From the NCBI GenBank assembly GCA_026545225.1, contig CM048848.1:12070853-12134852 (forward strand): a DNA stretch of 64,000 bases, read 5' to 3'. The stretch is from Cornus controversa. Its lineage: Eukaryota; Streptophyta; Magnoliopsida; Cornales; Cornaceae. The translations under genes and the position numbers were made by a program. This document shows positions 12,201-22,592 of this stretch, in pieces. Position 1 is the stretch's first letter. Each line of letters begins with the position of its first letter. The notes beneath the pieces were generated by a model that saw only the letters and a list, made by a program, of their open reading frames with translations, had not been told where the DNA came from and ran no database searches.

Positions 12201-14640
12201 AAGCGTTATCATTCTTGCCAAAATCTTGCTTCCTCAAATATTTGAGAAAATGGCAATGCAAGACTTGAGATCACTTGTTGCAGAGAAGTCAAGAATGACA
12301 ATATACATAAGAGGAGAAACTATAGAAATACCCCACCTCTCAATTGGTTTTCTGTTAGAAGGATTCATAAAAACCCAAGTTAACCAAGAAGAACTGATTA
12401 CATCCCCAGCAGCATTATTGCCTTCATATGGGGATCCAAGCTTCCTAGGATCAGAAATATCAGGTGACTAAAATTTATTTCACCTCTCTTTCTATTCCTG
12501 GCAACTGTTTAACTTCTTGTCTGATGCGTATTGTCTGATACGTATTGTCTGATACTTCCCCTTTCTTGGCTGATTGTCTTTATCAGAATATTCATATCAT
12601 GCTCCAATATACTAAAACTTCTCTTGCATTTTCACATCTCTTTCTGTGGTAGAATTCGATCAATCGAGGGATTGATTGGGGGCTTCTGGAGTATCATCGA
12701 TTGATTGATGTGAATTTTGATCGATCGAGCGTTTCAGAAAAACAATTTCCAAGTTAATTTTAAACGCTACTTACCCTATTCTCTCTATACTTCTATGTTG
12801 CCTATATATATATATGATACTAGGGCAGAATGCAAGATGCAGAGAATGCATATAGAGAGAACATTATTTGTGGACTTTAGAGTGCATCTTTATTTTTCTT
12901 TTTGCATTCATCATTCTAGTATTGGTGAGTGTGAGTTCGTGCATTGACAATCTACTGCTACATACTTAATCGGATAGTTCAACACTACAATCAATCCATC
13001 CAAAACGATTGAAACCAGACAACTAGTGGTTGAGATTGAAATCACTAGAGAAGCAGATTCGTGAGGAGCGGATGCTGTTGACGAGTGGACAGAATGACAG
13101 ATGGCCTGGAGACTTTCAGGCAAAGTAAGGAAGTATGGCTTTCATCTGTGTCAAGAGGTAACTAGGGAATTTTTTGGGGTTAGTCTGTTAACCTAAGTTG
13201 TACTCTGTTTCTCACATAGTGGATTTTGGTAATTCATCCTGGGAGCCCTATTCAACATCATTCCCCCTCCACCACCACAACAAAAAAAAAGAAAAAAATC
13301 TAGACAACTGACGTTGCGCAACTCTCTATTAGAGTCTTGGGTTCCAGTCCTTTCCATCAGATTTAATTCTGCTGTCCTTTCTCTTGTTCTAAATTTGGTT
13401 TTAATAGGCCTTTCAGGATACATTTGGAAAATTTCAGAACCAGGTACTTCTACTAATGCTTCCATCTCTAATTTGAGGACAGGTACCAAGCCAGGGAGTT
13501 TTTCTCATCAAGGATCCTGCTATCAAGTCGAGACAAGGGCGAGAGTTATCATATTTGACATTGCTGCATTTGAAGCCAACAGAGCTCTCTCGAGAAGGCC
13601 GTCTTCATTGGTTTCACATGATCATCCCTCTCAATCCCGTAGGGAACATGGTGGTCTTATGAGTTGGCCTGAACATTTCTACAGGCCAAGGCAAGATCAT
13701 CAGAGCCCCCAAGAGACTGATCGACGAACAAACAACTTGTCCGCTCGGGCAATGGAGCTAAGCATCTATGGCAGCAGGGGGGTAAGTTCAGTGTATCTGT
13801 TCTTTAAGCGTTTGTTTGGAAGTAACTCCATGGTTGATTTTCTCAGAATCAACAATTGTTTTGGACTTCTACATATAACATATGTATATAATTCTAAATC
13901 AAATTATTTTATCCTTTCCTTTTTCTATTTATTAATTTCAGACTGTCCGCTCTTTACCCCCCATCCCAATTTGTTTGTTTGTTTTTTCTTTTAAAAAAAT
14001 ATGAATAAGAGAAAATAGATTATATATATATATATATATATATATATAGATAGATATATATATATATATATGTTAAGAGTAAAAAAAATATGTACATTTA
14101 TTCAGTTGAAGTTATAATAGATTGAATTCAATTTTGTTTTTGTTGTTTGTCTTTTTTTATCTTGGAGGATTTATTTCAAATAGAGCAATAATGACTAATG
14201 GCCATCTAAATTTATAATTCGTTGAAGTCATAATTGATTACCATATTTTTGAATTGTGGTTGCTTATTTGGAGTTACAGTCTAGATTGTCCGATTTATCA
14301 GGTATATAACACCGGAAGGCGTCGCTCAAGTTTTCCAAGCAGTAAAGTGAAGCCATCTCATAGCTTGTCATATCCAGAAGTTCCATCGAATCATGGGCGA
14401 CCACTTGTTTCTGTCAGATCAGAAGGGTCTACTATGACAAGAAAGAATCTTGAAGTAAAAGAACTCGCAGGACAAAATCCAGCACACCAACTTCAAAGTT
14501 CAAGCACAAAAGAGAATCATGTAGTGGATGACTCAAGTGATGAATCTAGTGTTGAGGATGAACTTGTTGTGAGAATTGATTCACCGAGTAGGCTCTCTTT
14601 TCGCCAGACCTCTGAAGGTTTTACATCTGACTTATCATGA
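6239..14640 (+). CDS. SOS1: Plasma-membrane Na+/H+ antiporter, SOS1/NHX7 type, C-terminal half
   Basis: Eight exons join in one open frame: 6239-6541, 10794-10891, 11079-11210, 11309-11527, 11647-11853, 12199-12463, 13483-13781 and 14302-14640. All junctions inside the window are GT-AG and phases agree. They encode about 620 residues, from [15 protein letters not shown] to the stop after [17 protein letters not shown]. Plant SOS1 proteins have about 1,140 residues, so the membrane exchanger domain is missing here. The fourth to sixth exons carry the cyclic-nucleotide-binding-like fold ([38 protein letters not shown]). The C-terminus keeps [10 protein letters not shown], which corresponds to the autoinhibitory tail phosphorylated by the SOS2 kinase in Arabidopsis. 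SOS1 exports sodium and confers salt tolerance. The first exon begins in phase with one base borrowed from an upstream exon; no such exon was found in 1-6238, so the 5' part is either beyond a long intron or lost. One local change is Arg for the usual Trp at the start of the fifth exon. Confidence 0.9.
7357..7584 (-). repeat. 3' LTR of the intronic copia element
   Basis: On the minus strand the LTR begins TGTTGGAATATG at 7584, directly after the polypurine tract (7595-7585, GAGGGGGAA). It contains a TATAAATAC-like promoter stretch near 7490. The far end is uncertain by a few tens of bases. Confidence 0.65.
7357..8810 (-). mobile_element. Copia retrotransposon 3' part inside a SOS1 intron
   Basis: On the minus strand the order is reverse transcriptase, RNase H, polypurine tract, 3' LTR. 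The RT block near 8690 reads VYVDDIMVT, the catalytic YVDD motif. RNase H from about 8360 includes [20 protein letters not shown] and PMRLY, and the frame ends with [11 protein letters not shown] just before the PPT. Stops and frameshifts occur throughout, and about 100 bp of unrelated sequence sits near 7800-7900. The 5' end is cut at about 8810. It lies antisense to the host gene, in the 4.25-kb intron between the first two exons seen here. Confidence 0.85.
9110..9520 (+). mobile_element. TRIM-like element, partly truncated, inside a SOS1 intron
   Basis: The left part (about 9118-9272) is the 3' portion of an LTR closely related to that of the TRIM at 29121-29690, sharing TCCCACATCACTTGGGT, GGCCTTTTGGGGTAAAAC and GACAATATCATACC. 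It is followed by a primer-binding site TGGTATCAGAGCC at about 9275, a 55-bp interior with AACCCGGCTGGAATTGTGCC, and a polypurine tract AAGGGGGGTGGAT near 9340. The sequence after the tract begins TGTGACGACC like an LTR but differs from the left LTR. No target-site duplication was found. The element is incomplete or chimeric. Confidence 0.75.
10456..10675. repeat. Dispersed repeat, inverted relative to 17841-18055
   Basis: Reading the reverse complement of this block reproduces most of 17841-18055, for example CAAATATGATCATACATAGA and GCCAATCCAGTATTTGTTAG. It lies in the intron just before the 10794 exon. Family unknown. Confidence 0.7.
14018..14072. repeat. AT microsatellite with GATA units
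   Basis: An AT dinucleotide tract interrupted by two GATA units, within the last intron of the SOS1-type gene. Confidence 0.9.
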
Positions 14641-15320
14641 GTAGTTTTTCTTTTCTTTTTCCTCTGAAAATATTTATGTTGTCTCATGTCTAAATGCTCT
14701 ATGCTATGCATAAAAGAGAAACCATATGTCTAAATGCTCTACGTATAAAAGATAAATCAGTAAGAAAATCCCTGAAAGCTTCGACTTGAAGAAAGTAGTG
14801 GTGAACTTGGAAGGGCATGTGCTTGATTCAATTTGCTGTAATATTGTTTCCACTACTGCCAATACGATTAATGTATATTGATTGCATATTTGCATTGTAT
14901 ATGGTATGGGGTTGATTATCACTTCTAGTTTGTATACATGATTAGGATTTTGCCCAATCACAAAGTTAAATAATATATTTTTGAATGTGCATTGTTTTTG
15001 TTAATTATTTTAGTATGGTATGTGTTGATTATCATTTTCTTCTTTTTGGTGAAATACTGGGCTGTTTTTAATTTTAGCATTAACGGATTGTTCTTAGACT
15101 TAAATATGCATTTTTGTTTGGGTAAATTACATTGATCACTCCTGATTTGTATTTTTATAACATCGTATTTCTTTGCCTTAACGGCTCAGTCTGGTCAACT
15201 TGTACACAAAAATTATTATAATTTTGCAAGTGATGGAATTTGAAGAGAAGTAACTGAAGTAAGTGTAATTTACTTTTTATTATTATTATCAATTTCACTT
15301 TTGTATAACTATATTTAACA
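14641..15320. other. 3' flank of the SOS1-type gene
   Basis: Non-coding AT-rich sequence. It presumably holds the 3' UTR and poly(A) region, but no single signal can be chosen. A stretch at 15120-15150 (GGGTAAATTACATTGATCAC) resembles a dispersed repeat end also seen, inverted, near 48600-48615. Confidence 0.4.
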
Positions 15321-15405
15321 ATGGTTCTAGATGGGTATGCAACCCCACACGCTGCTTCACTCACTGGTCACGCGGTTACTTGCTCTCTAAGCTGGCCTTT
15401 TGGCC

Positions 15406-15413
15406 TATATATA
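15406..15413 (+). promoter_or_regulatory. TATA box ahead of the small CDS
   Basis: TATATATA within GGCCTATATATACGG, about 190 bp upstream of the ATG at 15604. The intervening leader is CT/CA-rich, a common property of plant 5' leaders. Confidence 0.5.
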
Positions 15414-15454
15414 CGGCTTGTCATGGGCACTTTCTCGAGCATTCCAAAGCAAAT

Positions 15455-15488
15455 CCCTCTCTCTCTCTCTCTCTCTCACAAACACAAC

Positions 15489-15521
<33 letters not shown>

Positions 15522-15603
15522 AACACTCACTCTCTCTCTCTCTCACAAACACACTCTCTCTCTCTCTCACAAACACACACTCTCTCTCTCTCTATATATA
15601 TAT
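15455..15603. repeat. CT/CA compound microsatellite in a likely 5' leader
   Basis: At least seven blocks of CT repeats alternate with CACAAACAC segments and end in a short TA tract that runs into the ATG at 15604. Long low-complexity frames across it are artefacts. Confidence 0.9.
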
Positions 15604-15774
15604 ATGGATGCTCCTACCATCGCCACCACCGCTCCCAACCCACCGCCGCCTTTCGAGAGGCCGCCTGCATCTCGTACAAGAGGCGGTGACGCCACAAAAA
15701 ACTATCAGAAGATTCCAAAGAGAGGCGAAATTCTCAAGAATATTCTTAGAATGGAGTTTCCCTGTCTCTCTTAG
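15604..15774 (+). CDS. Possible small protein of 56 aa, function unknown
   Basis: An ATG at 15604 opens a 56-codon frame after a TATA box and a CT-rich leader. The N-terminal half is Pro/Ala/Thr-rich (APNPPPPFERPP), the centre is basic, and the end is KIPKRGEILKNILRMEF followed by PCLS. A KRG-x-I-x-x-x-I type end is found in several short uncharacterised plant proteins, but a family cannot be named with certainty. There is no signal peptide or membrane segment. The start is chosen because the longer open frames upstream consist only of microsatellite. It could be a real short gene, the first exon of a longer one, or chance. Confidence 0.4.
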   Translation: MDAPTIATTAPNPPPPFERPPASRTRGGDATKNYQKIPKRGEILKNILRMEFPCLS

Positions 15775-15889
15775 GAACTGCTAAGACGGCGGAGTCTAAA
15801 GTTCTATTAAATCTTGGCATATGTATAAAGGCATGTTGATTTCTTTCTATTTATGTGACAAGATTTAATTAGTTCCTAATAATAAATTG

Positions 15890-16100
15890 ATTATCATGTG
15901 GGGATGGTGTCATGGTTGCATTATGAATCTATTATTAACAACCTCTTGTTTGGAAATGATTAGATCAAATAGTGTTTCACATCATATTGAGAAAGGAATT
16001 TATGAGGTGAAAATCATATTTATATGGATTCCCTTGGTTAATTATCATGGATCATTTCAATTGTGGACCTGAATCATATTCATATGAATTTGACTATTAA
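15890..16100. repeat. Block related to 34590-34690
   Basis: The segment with ACCTCTTGTTTGGAAATGATTAG and CATATTGAGAAAGGAATTTA matches 34600-34665 with a few differences. It appears to be part of a dispersed or locally duplicated sequence rather than a gene. Confidence 0.5.
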
Positions 16101-16133
16101 TTAAGCCAGTTGACAATATTCACACACGCACGC

Positions 16134-16135
<2 letters not shown>

Positions 16136-16175
<40 letters not shown>

Positions 16176-16195
16176 GCAGAGAGAGAGAGAGAGAG
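16136..16195. repeat. TA / CA / GA compound microsatellite
   Basis: A TA tract, a short CACACAC tract and a GAGAGA tract lie next to each other. Confidence 0.85.
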
Positions 16196-16199
16196 TTGA

Positions 16200-18829
16200 C
16201 ATAGTCACTCGCGCCCGCACACAGGGAGAGAAAGTACTGACCAAAATGGAAAAAAAATGGGAAGTCAAACTTGTACAACTATACAAGGGGTTGGTATGCA
16301 ACTTTTTTAAACATTGGGGGTGTTGCGCAATTAAATCAAAAGAGTAAATTGGAAAAAGCAAAGCAAATATGATAAAAAGAGAAGATAGTACAACGAAAAA
16401 TAAATAAAATAAAATCTGCGTAGATGATAAAATGACTGGCAGACTAATAAAATATCCATGATACCCAGTGACGTGTACAAGGAACAACAATAGATGAGTA
16501 GGAAGATCCTCCATTTTGGGTATATTTTCCGACCACTGGTGCTGCCAAGCATAGACTGTCGATCCCTCGTCTCTTTCGCAACAATTGATCAATTGTTGAA
16601 CAAATCTGATTAAATTTAATGATACTAAATGCTTCAATTCTATTCTATTTTTCAAAAAAATAATAATAATTATAAATACTAAATAGAGCTAGAGAACTCA
16701 CCAAATAGGATTATTTAATTTTGAGTGAATTACGCTGCCATTTTCTAATATTCTAATATTCGTCTTGATAAGTTGATAACAACACTCTTGCCGTCGATTG
16801 GACGTCAACCTCAAAAACCATGCCAAATTAACTATGTATCATTTGACCTTGTGATATCTTTTAACACATTAATTAACTAATTTAAAGAACTCTTTACATG
16901 GACATAAATGTCCTTTGGCTTTATAACTATGCAATTACCCTTTCACTGAACATGGATGCTATGAAATATTTCTCTCTCTCTATATATATATGAAATAACT
17001 AATATTTTCTATAATTTTTCAATAAATATATAATTAGATATTATACATATTAAATATTGTGAAGGGACAAAATAAAAGTAATGTAATTTTCATATTTAAT
17101 AAAATAAAGGTAATTTACATTATTATACAAATTATTGTATTGTTCATTACATCATTATAGATGTTATGTACTTTGCCAATTGTATCTTGGGTTTATGTTG
17201 ATGTTCATGCTGTAGAATTAGTCTTTAAATGTCATTTTATTAAATGACAGAAATTTTCATGAATTGTATTTCAAATTGTGTGAATTTTTAAAATACAAAA
17301 ATGATCCAATAATCTAAAGTCGATACTTTCTCTCACGTCCAGGTATTAGCAACACTATTCTCACTAAACCTCTCCAAGAAAATAGGTTTTGCACAATTAG
17401 AAGAGAAATATGAATGAGTAGTGGAAGGGATGTAAATTCATCACAACTATATGTATTTATGTGCTTACTTGTGTTTATACTTGCTTAGATTTGATTTGTA
17501 CATAATTTGGACTTATCTTGCAAATATTTGCAAAGATAATCAACTAACTTTGACAAGTTAGTCAACTGAACGACTCCAATATCCAAGAGTTTAAAGTTAA
17601 AAACAAATCAGTTGATTACGCTTGGAAACTTAGACGACTGAAAGTATCTATGATGACTCAGTTGACAGAATCTCTCAAACTAAAATTCAATAGAATTTAG
17701 TCTACAAAATTTGACAATTAAGTCAACCGAAAGAGTCCAGTATGTTAATTTCTAAAACAGACAATGTTTCGGTCAACTAGTCTAAATTTTTGGTAGAACT
17801 GAGTGATGTTTTTAGTCGACCTAAGGAACCTCTCCCTCACTTATGGTTGTATTTGCAAGAATGATACACTTTTCATTTCCTTGTGTAAACAAGCGCAAAT
17901 ATGATCATACATAGAGAAAAGTTACTGAACATAAGTCAATTCGCCAATCCAGTATTTGTTAGGTAGAGTCGAGTGATGAGTTTGACTATCCATGAAACGT
18001 TCTATGATGTTAGATTATAGGCAAAGTTCTCATTTTGCAATAATTTTGAGAAATCAAATCAAATTTAATGATACTAAATGATTCAATTCTATTTTATTTT
18101 TTAAAAAAATAATTATTATTATAAATACTAAATAGAGCTAGAGAACCCACCAAATAGGATTATTTATTTTTGAGTAAATTACACAAACATTTTCTAATAT
18201 TCATCTTGATAACAAATACTCAGTTGATGGAATTTCTCAGTACAGTCAGGCTTGAAATTCAATAAAATTGAGTTGACAGAATTTGACAATTAAGTCAACC
18301 GAAAGAGTCCAGCATGTTAATTTCTGAAACAGACAATGTTTCAGTCAATTGGTCCAAATTTTTAGTAGAACTGAGGGATGTTTTTAGTCGACCTAAGGAA
18401 CCTCTCCCTCACTCTTAAACTCATTTATCCTTGTTACAATCCTTGATTCATAATCTCTAAATATAAATGGCATGTGACCCCCCCCCCCCCTAACCTTCTT
18501 GTATTCATTTTTGATAATTTTAAAAAAGAAGATATATTATTAGATGTGTTCATATAATGTGTGGTTCCTATATTTGATGTATTTATGGATATTTGGTATA
18601 TTGGTACCTTTGGTTTGACATGACTTGGTATTGATATTTTGGATAGTGTTATCATTTATGATATATAGATTACTTAGTTATATTTTGACTCATGTGTACA
18701 TTAGTTAGCTTATTTCATGACCATTTAAGTTATTGGCTTTGGGATACCATGAGGATTTAGATGAACACCCCTTTGAGCTTTCATGTACTCTGTATTTATC
18801 TTGATTTAATTATTTGATAATGTATCATT
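16200..18829. other. Repeat mosaic without genes
   Basis: No coding sequence was recognised. Two internal direct repeats are visible: 16625-16760 with 18068-18210 (sharing AAATACTAAATAGAGCTAG), and 17713-17840 with 18286-18410 (sharing GACAATTAAGTCAACCGAAA and TTTTTAGTCGACCTAAGG). The GTCAACCGAAAG and CGACTGAAAG motifs recall the LTR sequence at 28700-28850 and 38720-38880. A run of 13 C lies at 18478-18490. Confidence 0.55.
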
Positions 18830-19007
18830 GATTTATTTAAATTTTAATTTGTGAATACATTAAAACATGCATAATTCACAAATTCTTTTTAAGCATATTG
18901 ATAGGGGAGCATCCCAAACTGTAAACTTGATAGGGGGAGTATTTTAATGCTTTCAATTATTTTTCTGAAACACATTAATAGTTTGTCATCATTAAAAAGG
19001 GGGAGAT
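18830..19007 (+). repeat. Copia 3' internal end with polypurine tract, copy 1
   Basis: The block ends in the polypurine tract AAAAAGGGGGAGAT (18994-19007). It contains TTGATAGGGGAGCATCCC and is about 95% identical by eye to the copy at 21405-21581. A normal element would continue with its own LTR at 19008; instead a different LTR-like block begins there. Confidence 0.75.
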
Positions 19008-21400
19008 TGTAAAGACTATGATTATTTTTGGCCGGTTTCCTTTTTATTTTCATTTATTACTATATAAGTGATTTAAATGATTTTATACCTATTTTAAATG
19101 TGGAATACATGTTTGGGGACTTATATGAGGGTCCAGAAAAGTTTTGGGAGTGTTTGGTTCAATTTAATATTTTCGGGTCAATAGGGCCCAAGATGTGGGT
19201 CGGGTGGACCCAGAAAACTGGATATTTTTTTTAAAGTATTTTTTTTTATATTAGACCAATTAAAATATTAGAAGAGATAAAGAATCGATTTCGGGGCTAT
19301 AGGAGTTTTCAAAATTGAAAACAGAGGCCAGGAAGGTACATTAAGTGACTATGAGTATTTTCATCATTTGGCGAGGCTAGGGCTATAAATGGTTGAAATA
19401 ACATTCCAGCCATTCATTCTCTCTCTCTAGCAGCCGACCAAGAAAGCTCCGCCATCTCTCTACACTTCTTTATCCTTCTCTCTTAGATTGGAGTGACTTA
19501 TAAGGTGGTTTGAAAGACACTAAAGAAGAAAAGGTTGATCTACGCGAGGAGAGCTTTCATTTAATCGTAGCAAAGTCAAATTTGGATAAAGTTAGGCTCG
19601 GTGAGATTTGGGGGTTTTGTTTAGAATCTCTTCTAAACTAAGGCAGTGATGCCTAAACCATGAAATTCGGAGTTTGTGTGGGTATATTAGGTGCCTATGG
19701 CATCCAATTGGTTATATATGTATACTTGTGTATCTTCGAAGTTGAAGCATGCTACATTATACAATATAATGAATTATTACCATGAATAGATGTGATTATG
19801 TGTTAAAAATGTTATATATGACTATATAGCATGTTATATGAAAAAATGTGAAAAATTTATACATGTTTTATGTGTATATGTGAGCATGGAATCTAAGTGT
19901 TTGATTAATTGTTTTACAGAGCATGATTAGATGTAAAACATGTTCTTATTGTTGAAATAAATGCTTTGATATAAAAGAATGCGACATGAGTATGAAAATA
20001 TGAATTGCCTATGCATTGCACATACATGACCATGAGGGTGTATGTGAGGGAATAAGAACACCGAATGGACCGACTATAGAGTTCAGGTGTTCAAGGAAAG
20101 AGGAATAGGATGTCGGATGGGCCGTCATTGGAGTCCGAATTCTAGGTTATGTGTGTGTGAAACACATGGGAGGGACATGGAATTATGCATATAAAGCATA
20201 TGATACATGATTTTGATATTGGAATGTGAACATGTGCCTAACATGATATTGCAAAATATGTATGTAATGTGATTAAATGTTATGTGGTATTTACAAAACT
20301 TTAGGAATTGTGTTTTAGACATTTCTACTGAGCATACAAGAACTCATCCCACGTGTATAAACTTTTTTCAGGGCATAACAAGGAGATAACGAAGTCTCCC
20401 CAACAATGAGTTGGTGTGGAGCTTAGATAGGTTCCTTTGGAACATTTAAGTAGTTACTTTTGGAATGTATGTCCGAAATGTGGACTAAATGCATATTTTG
20501 GCTATGTATATGACATTTTAATGTTTCGGGAACATGTGAATGATTATGCTATATAACTATATATGTGAGGTTTTGGAGATGGCATAAATACTATGGAAAC
20601 ATATGAAATCGAGACTATGGGCGAATAAAATGAAGATGTTCAAATTTGTGAATGTATGGATCAACGAACGTGGTATAATTGTGTTATACTTGTGAATGAA
20701 TGTGTATTAATTGTGGTTGAAGAGGTTCAAGTGAATGGAAGTTTTGAATAAGATGAAACGTAGGTGAAGTTCGAATTTTATATAAATCGAGGATCGCTAT
20801 AAGGAGAGCTAAGATCAATCAAAATTAGTATTTTGATTAATCGAACATAGGGTTTCGATTAATTGAAGAATAAGCCATTTTGGGTATCAGTTCCAGTGTG
20901 TTTCGATACTAGTTCGATAGAAGTTTAATTAAGTGTAGAACTTCGATTAATTGAAACCACTGTTTCGATTAAGCGGAGAACTTCAATCAATCGAAGCCAC
21001 AAGTTTGATTAATTGAAGCTTGTGGATGTTGTTTGAGCTATGTTTGGTGAGTTGTCTATCAATGATTGACTTAGAAGGGGCCTATTGATAGGGAACTAAC
21101 TAGAGAATGGTATTTGACAATTAAATGCTTTTGCGAATTATGAAGTTAAGACTTAGATTGATTAGTCTTAGGTAGTGACCTTGGTTTGGGAGTGATTAAG
21201 ATTAAAGTGAACGATTTCCACGATAACAGTAACCTCGACGGTCCGAATAGGAGTCGAGGGTGTGGGTAGTGATTGGACAGTAATTTGTCGCATTTTTTTC
21301 GAAGACATGGGATAGTGACCAGGTAAGCCTGACACCTCATAACCCGGAGTTCGAGCCCAGGCTTGGGTGGTTTCGTCGAGACGGATTTCGGGGCGTGACA
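19008..21400 (+). repeat. Gypsy-like LTR of about 2.4 kb, possibly solo
   Basis: The block starts TGTAAAGACTATG and ends GATTTCGGGGCGTGACA, typical ends for a plant chromovirus-type gypsy LTR. A TATA box (TATAAAT at 19384-19390) sits ahead of a CT-rich leader, consistent with plus orientation. No gag-pol sequence, primer-binding site or polypurine tract of its own is attached. The five bases on either side (GAGAT and TGCAT) do not match, so an ordinary solo LTR with target duplication is not proved. Confidence 0.65.
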
Positions 21401-21581
21401 TGCATAATTTATAAATTTTAATTCGTGAATATGTTAAAACATGCATAATTCATAAATTCTTTTTAAGCATGTTGATAGGGGAGCGTCCCAAATTGTAAAC
21501 TTGATAGGGGGAGTATTTTAATACTTTCAATTATTTTTATGAAATACATTAATAGTTTGTCATCATTAAAAAGGGGGAGAT
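21401..21581 (+). repeat. Copia 3' internal end with polypurine tract, copy 2
   Basis: Same sequence type as 18830-19007. Here the tract AAAAAGGGGGAGAT (21568-21581) is followed directly by TGTTAACTCC, the expected LTR start of this SIRE-like copia family. Confidence 0.75.
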
Positions 21582-22115
21582 TGTTAACTCCAAGGTTTCA
21601 ACCCAGTAGTATTTGGGTAATTTTGATGACAACTATTGTAGTGTGGAACTAATAAGTTTACTAAGTTATTTTTGAAGTAACTAAGTATTGAAAACACATC
21701 TCTTGAATTAGTGGACTCTAGGACCATGAATTAAATTCAAACATACCATTTAAAGGTCCCTAGACTTCTTGACATTGGCCATTAACCTAGTTGATTCATT
21801 TTATAAGGTCATAGTTGACTTTGAGGAAGTCCAAGTTTTTCATAGCCTTCAAAAATAATAAATCCGAGAGGTTTGACTTATAGTTGGAGTTAGCAAATGT
21901 TTGTTAGTTGACGTTGATGTCAAATGTATGCATTAGGAGATTATTGCTAGTAACAATATTATTTTGCGCAAAAAAGATTTTAGATGAGTGAAATGATATA
22001 GATGCCCTTGCTTAATTATCTAATTATAATGGATCATTTGAATTATGGACCAAAAATTGATCACTGTTCACAATCGTCCTTCCAGGTTGAGAGAGAGAGT
22101 GTGTGTGTGTCTTGA
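21582..22115 (+). repeat. SIRE-like copia LTR fragment
   Basis: Starts TGTTAACTCCAAGGTTTC right after the polypurine tract and continues with GGTAATTTTGATGACAACTA, the usual LTR start of SIRE/Maximus-type elements. It parallels 33146-33480, including GAAGTA, CTAAGTATT and ACACATCTCTTGAATTAGTG. The right part, from about 21890, matches 34680-34870 instead and may already be flanking DNA. The 3' end is not defined. Confidence 0.65.
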
Positions 22116-22592
22116 CATAGTCAGAGAGTTTTATTGAACTTTTTAAGATCATTTAGCTCAAGTAATGACCCATTAATGAATTCTAAATTGTTGTCATTAT
22201 TAAAAATGCTTAGTAACATACAATTTATGAAATTAATGAATAAAAATAAACTTAATAATGAATTTATTATTTCATCATATTAACAAATTTTGAAAAACTC
22301 CTAACATTTTTATTTGTTGAAAACAAATATTTTATTCACTTAAGGTATTAAACTAATTATTTATTATTTCATAATATGTAAAAACTATAAGGGTTTTTAT
22401 ACAGTAGAAATGAAAACAGATATAATCTCCATGCCTGAGGTCTAAGGTTTGAACTGTCGGTGCGACCTGTTTGATGAACGATGCTTCACGTCTCTTTTCA
22501 ATTATTTTTTATTTATTTTTTATAATGCATTTTAAAAATTTTGTAATATTATTTATTCCATTCTATATATATTTCCTATTCCAATTTATATC
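22116..22592. other. AT-rich DNA, nothing recognised
   Basis: No gene, repeat end or RNA signature recognised. Confidence 0.3.

Noticed and set aside
13314-13994. 226-codon single frame
   Set aside because: Only 13483-13781 is a SOS1 exon; the rest is intron that happens to stay open.
15321-15784. Three long Ser/Leu- and Thr/His-rich frames
   Set aside because: They are read-through of the CT/CA microsatellite; only the ATG at 15604 opens a non-repetitive frame.
18478-18490. Poly(C) runs here and at 62155-62165 as functional sites
   Set aside because: Simple homopolymers in non-coding DNA; most likely slippage.
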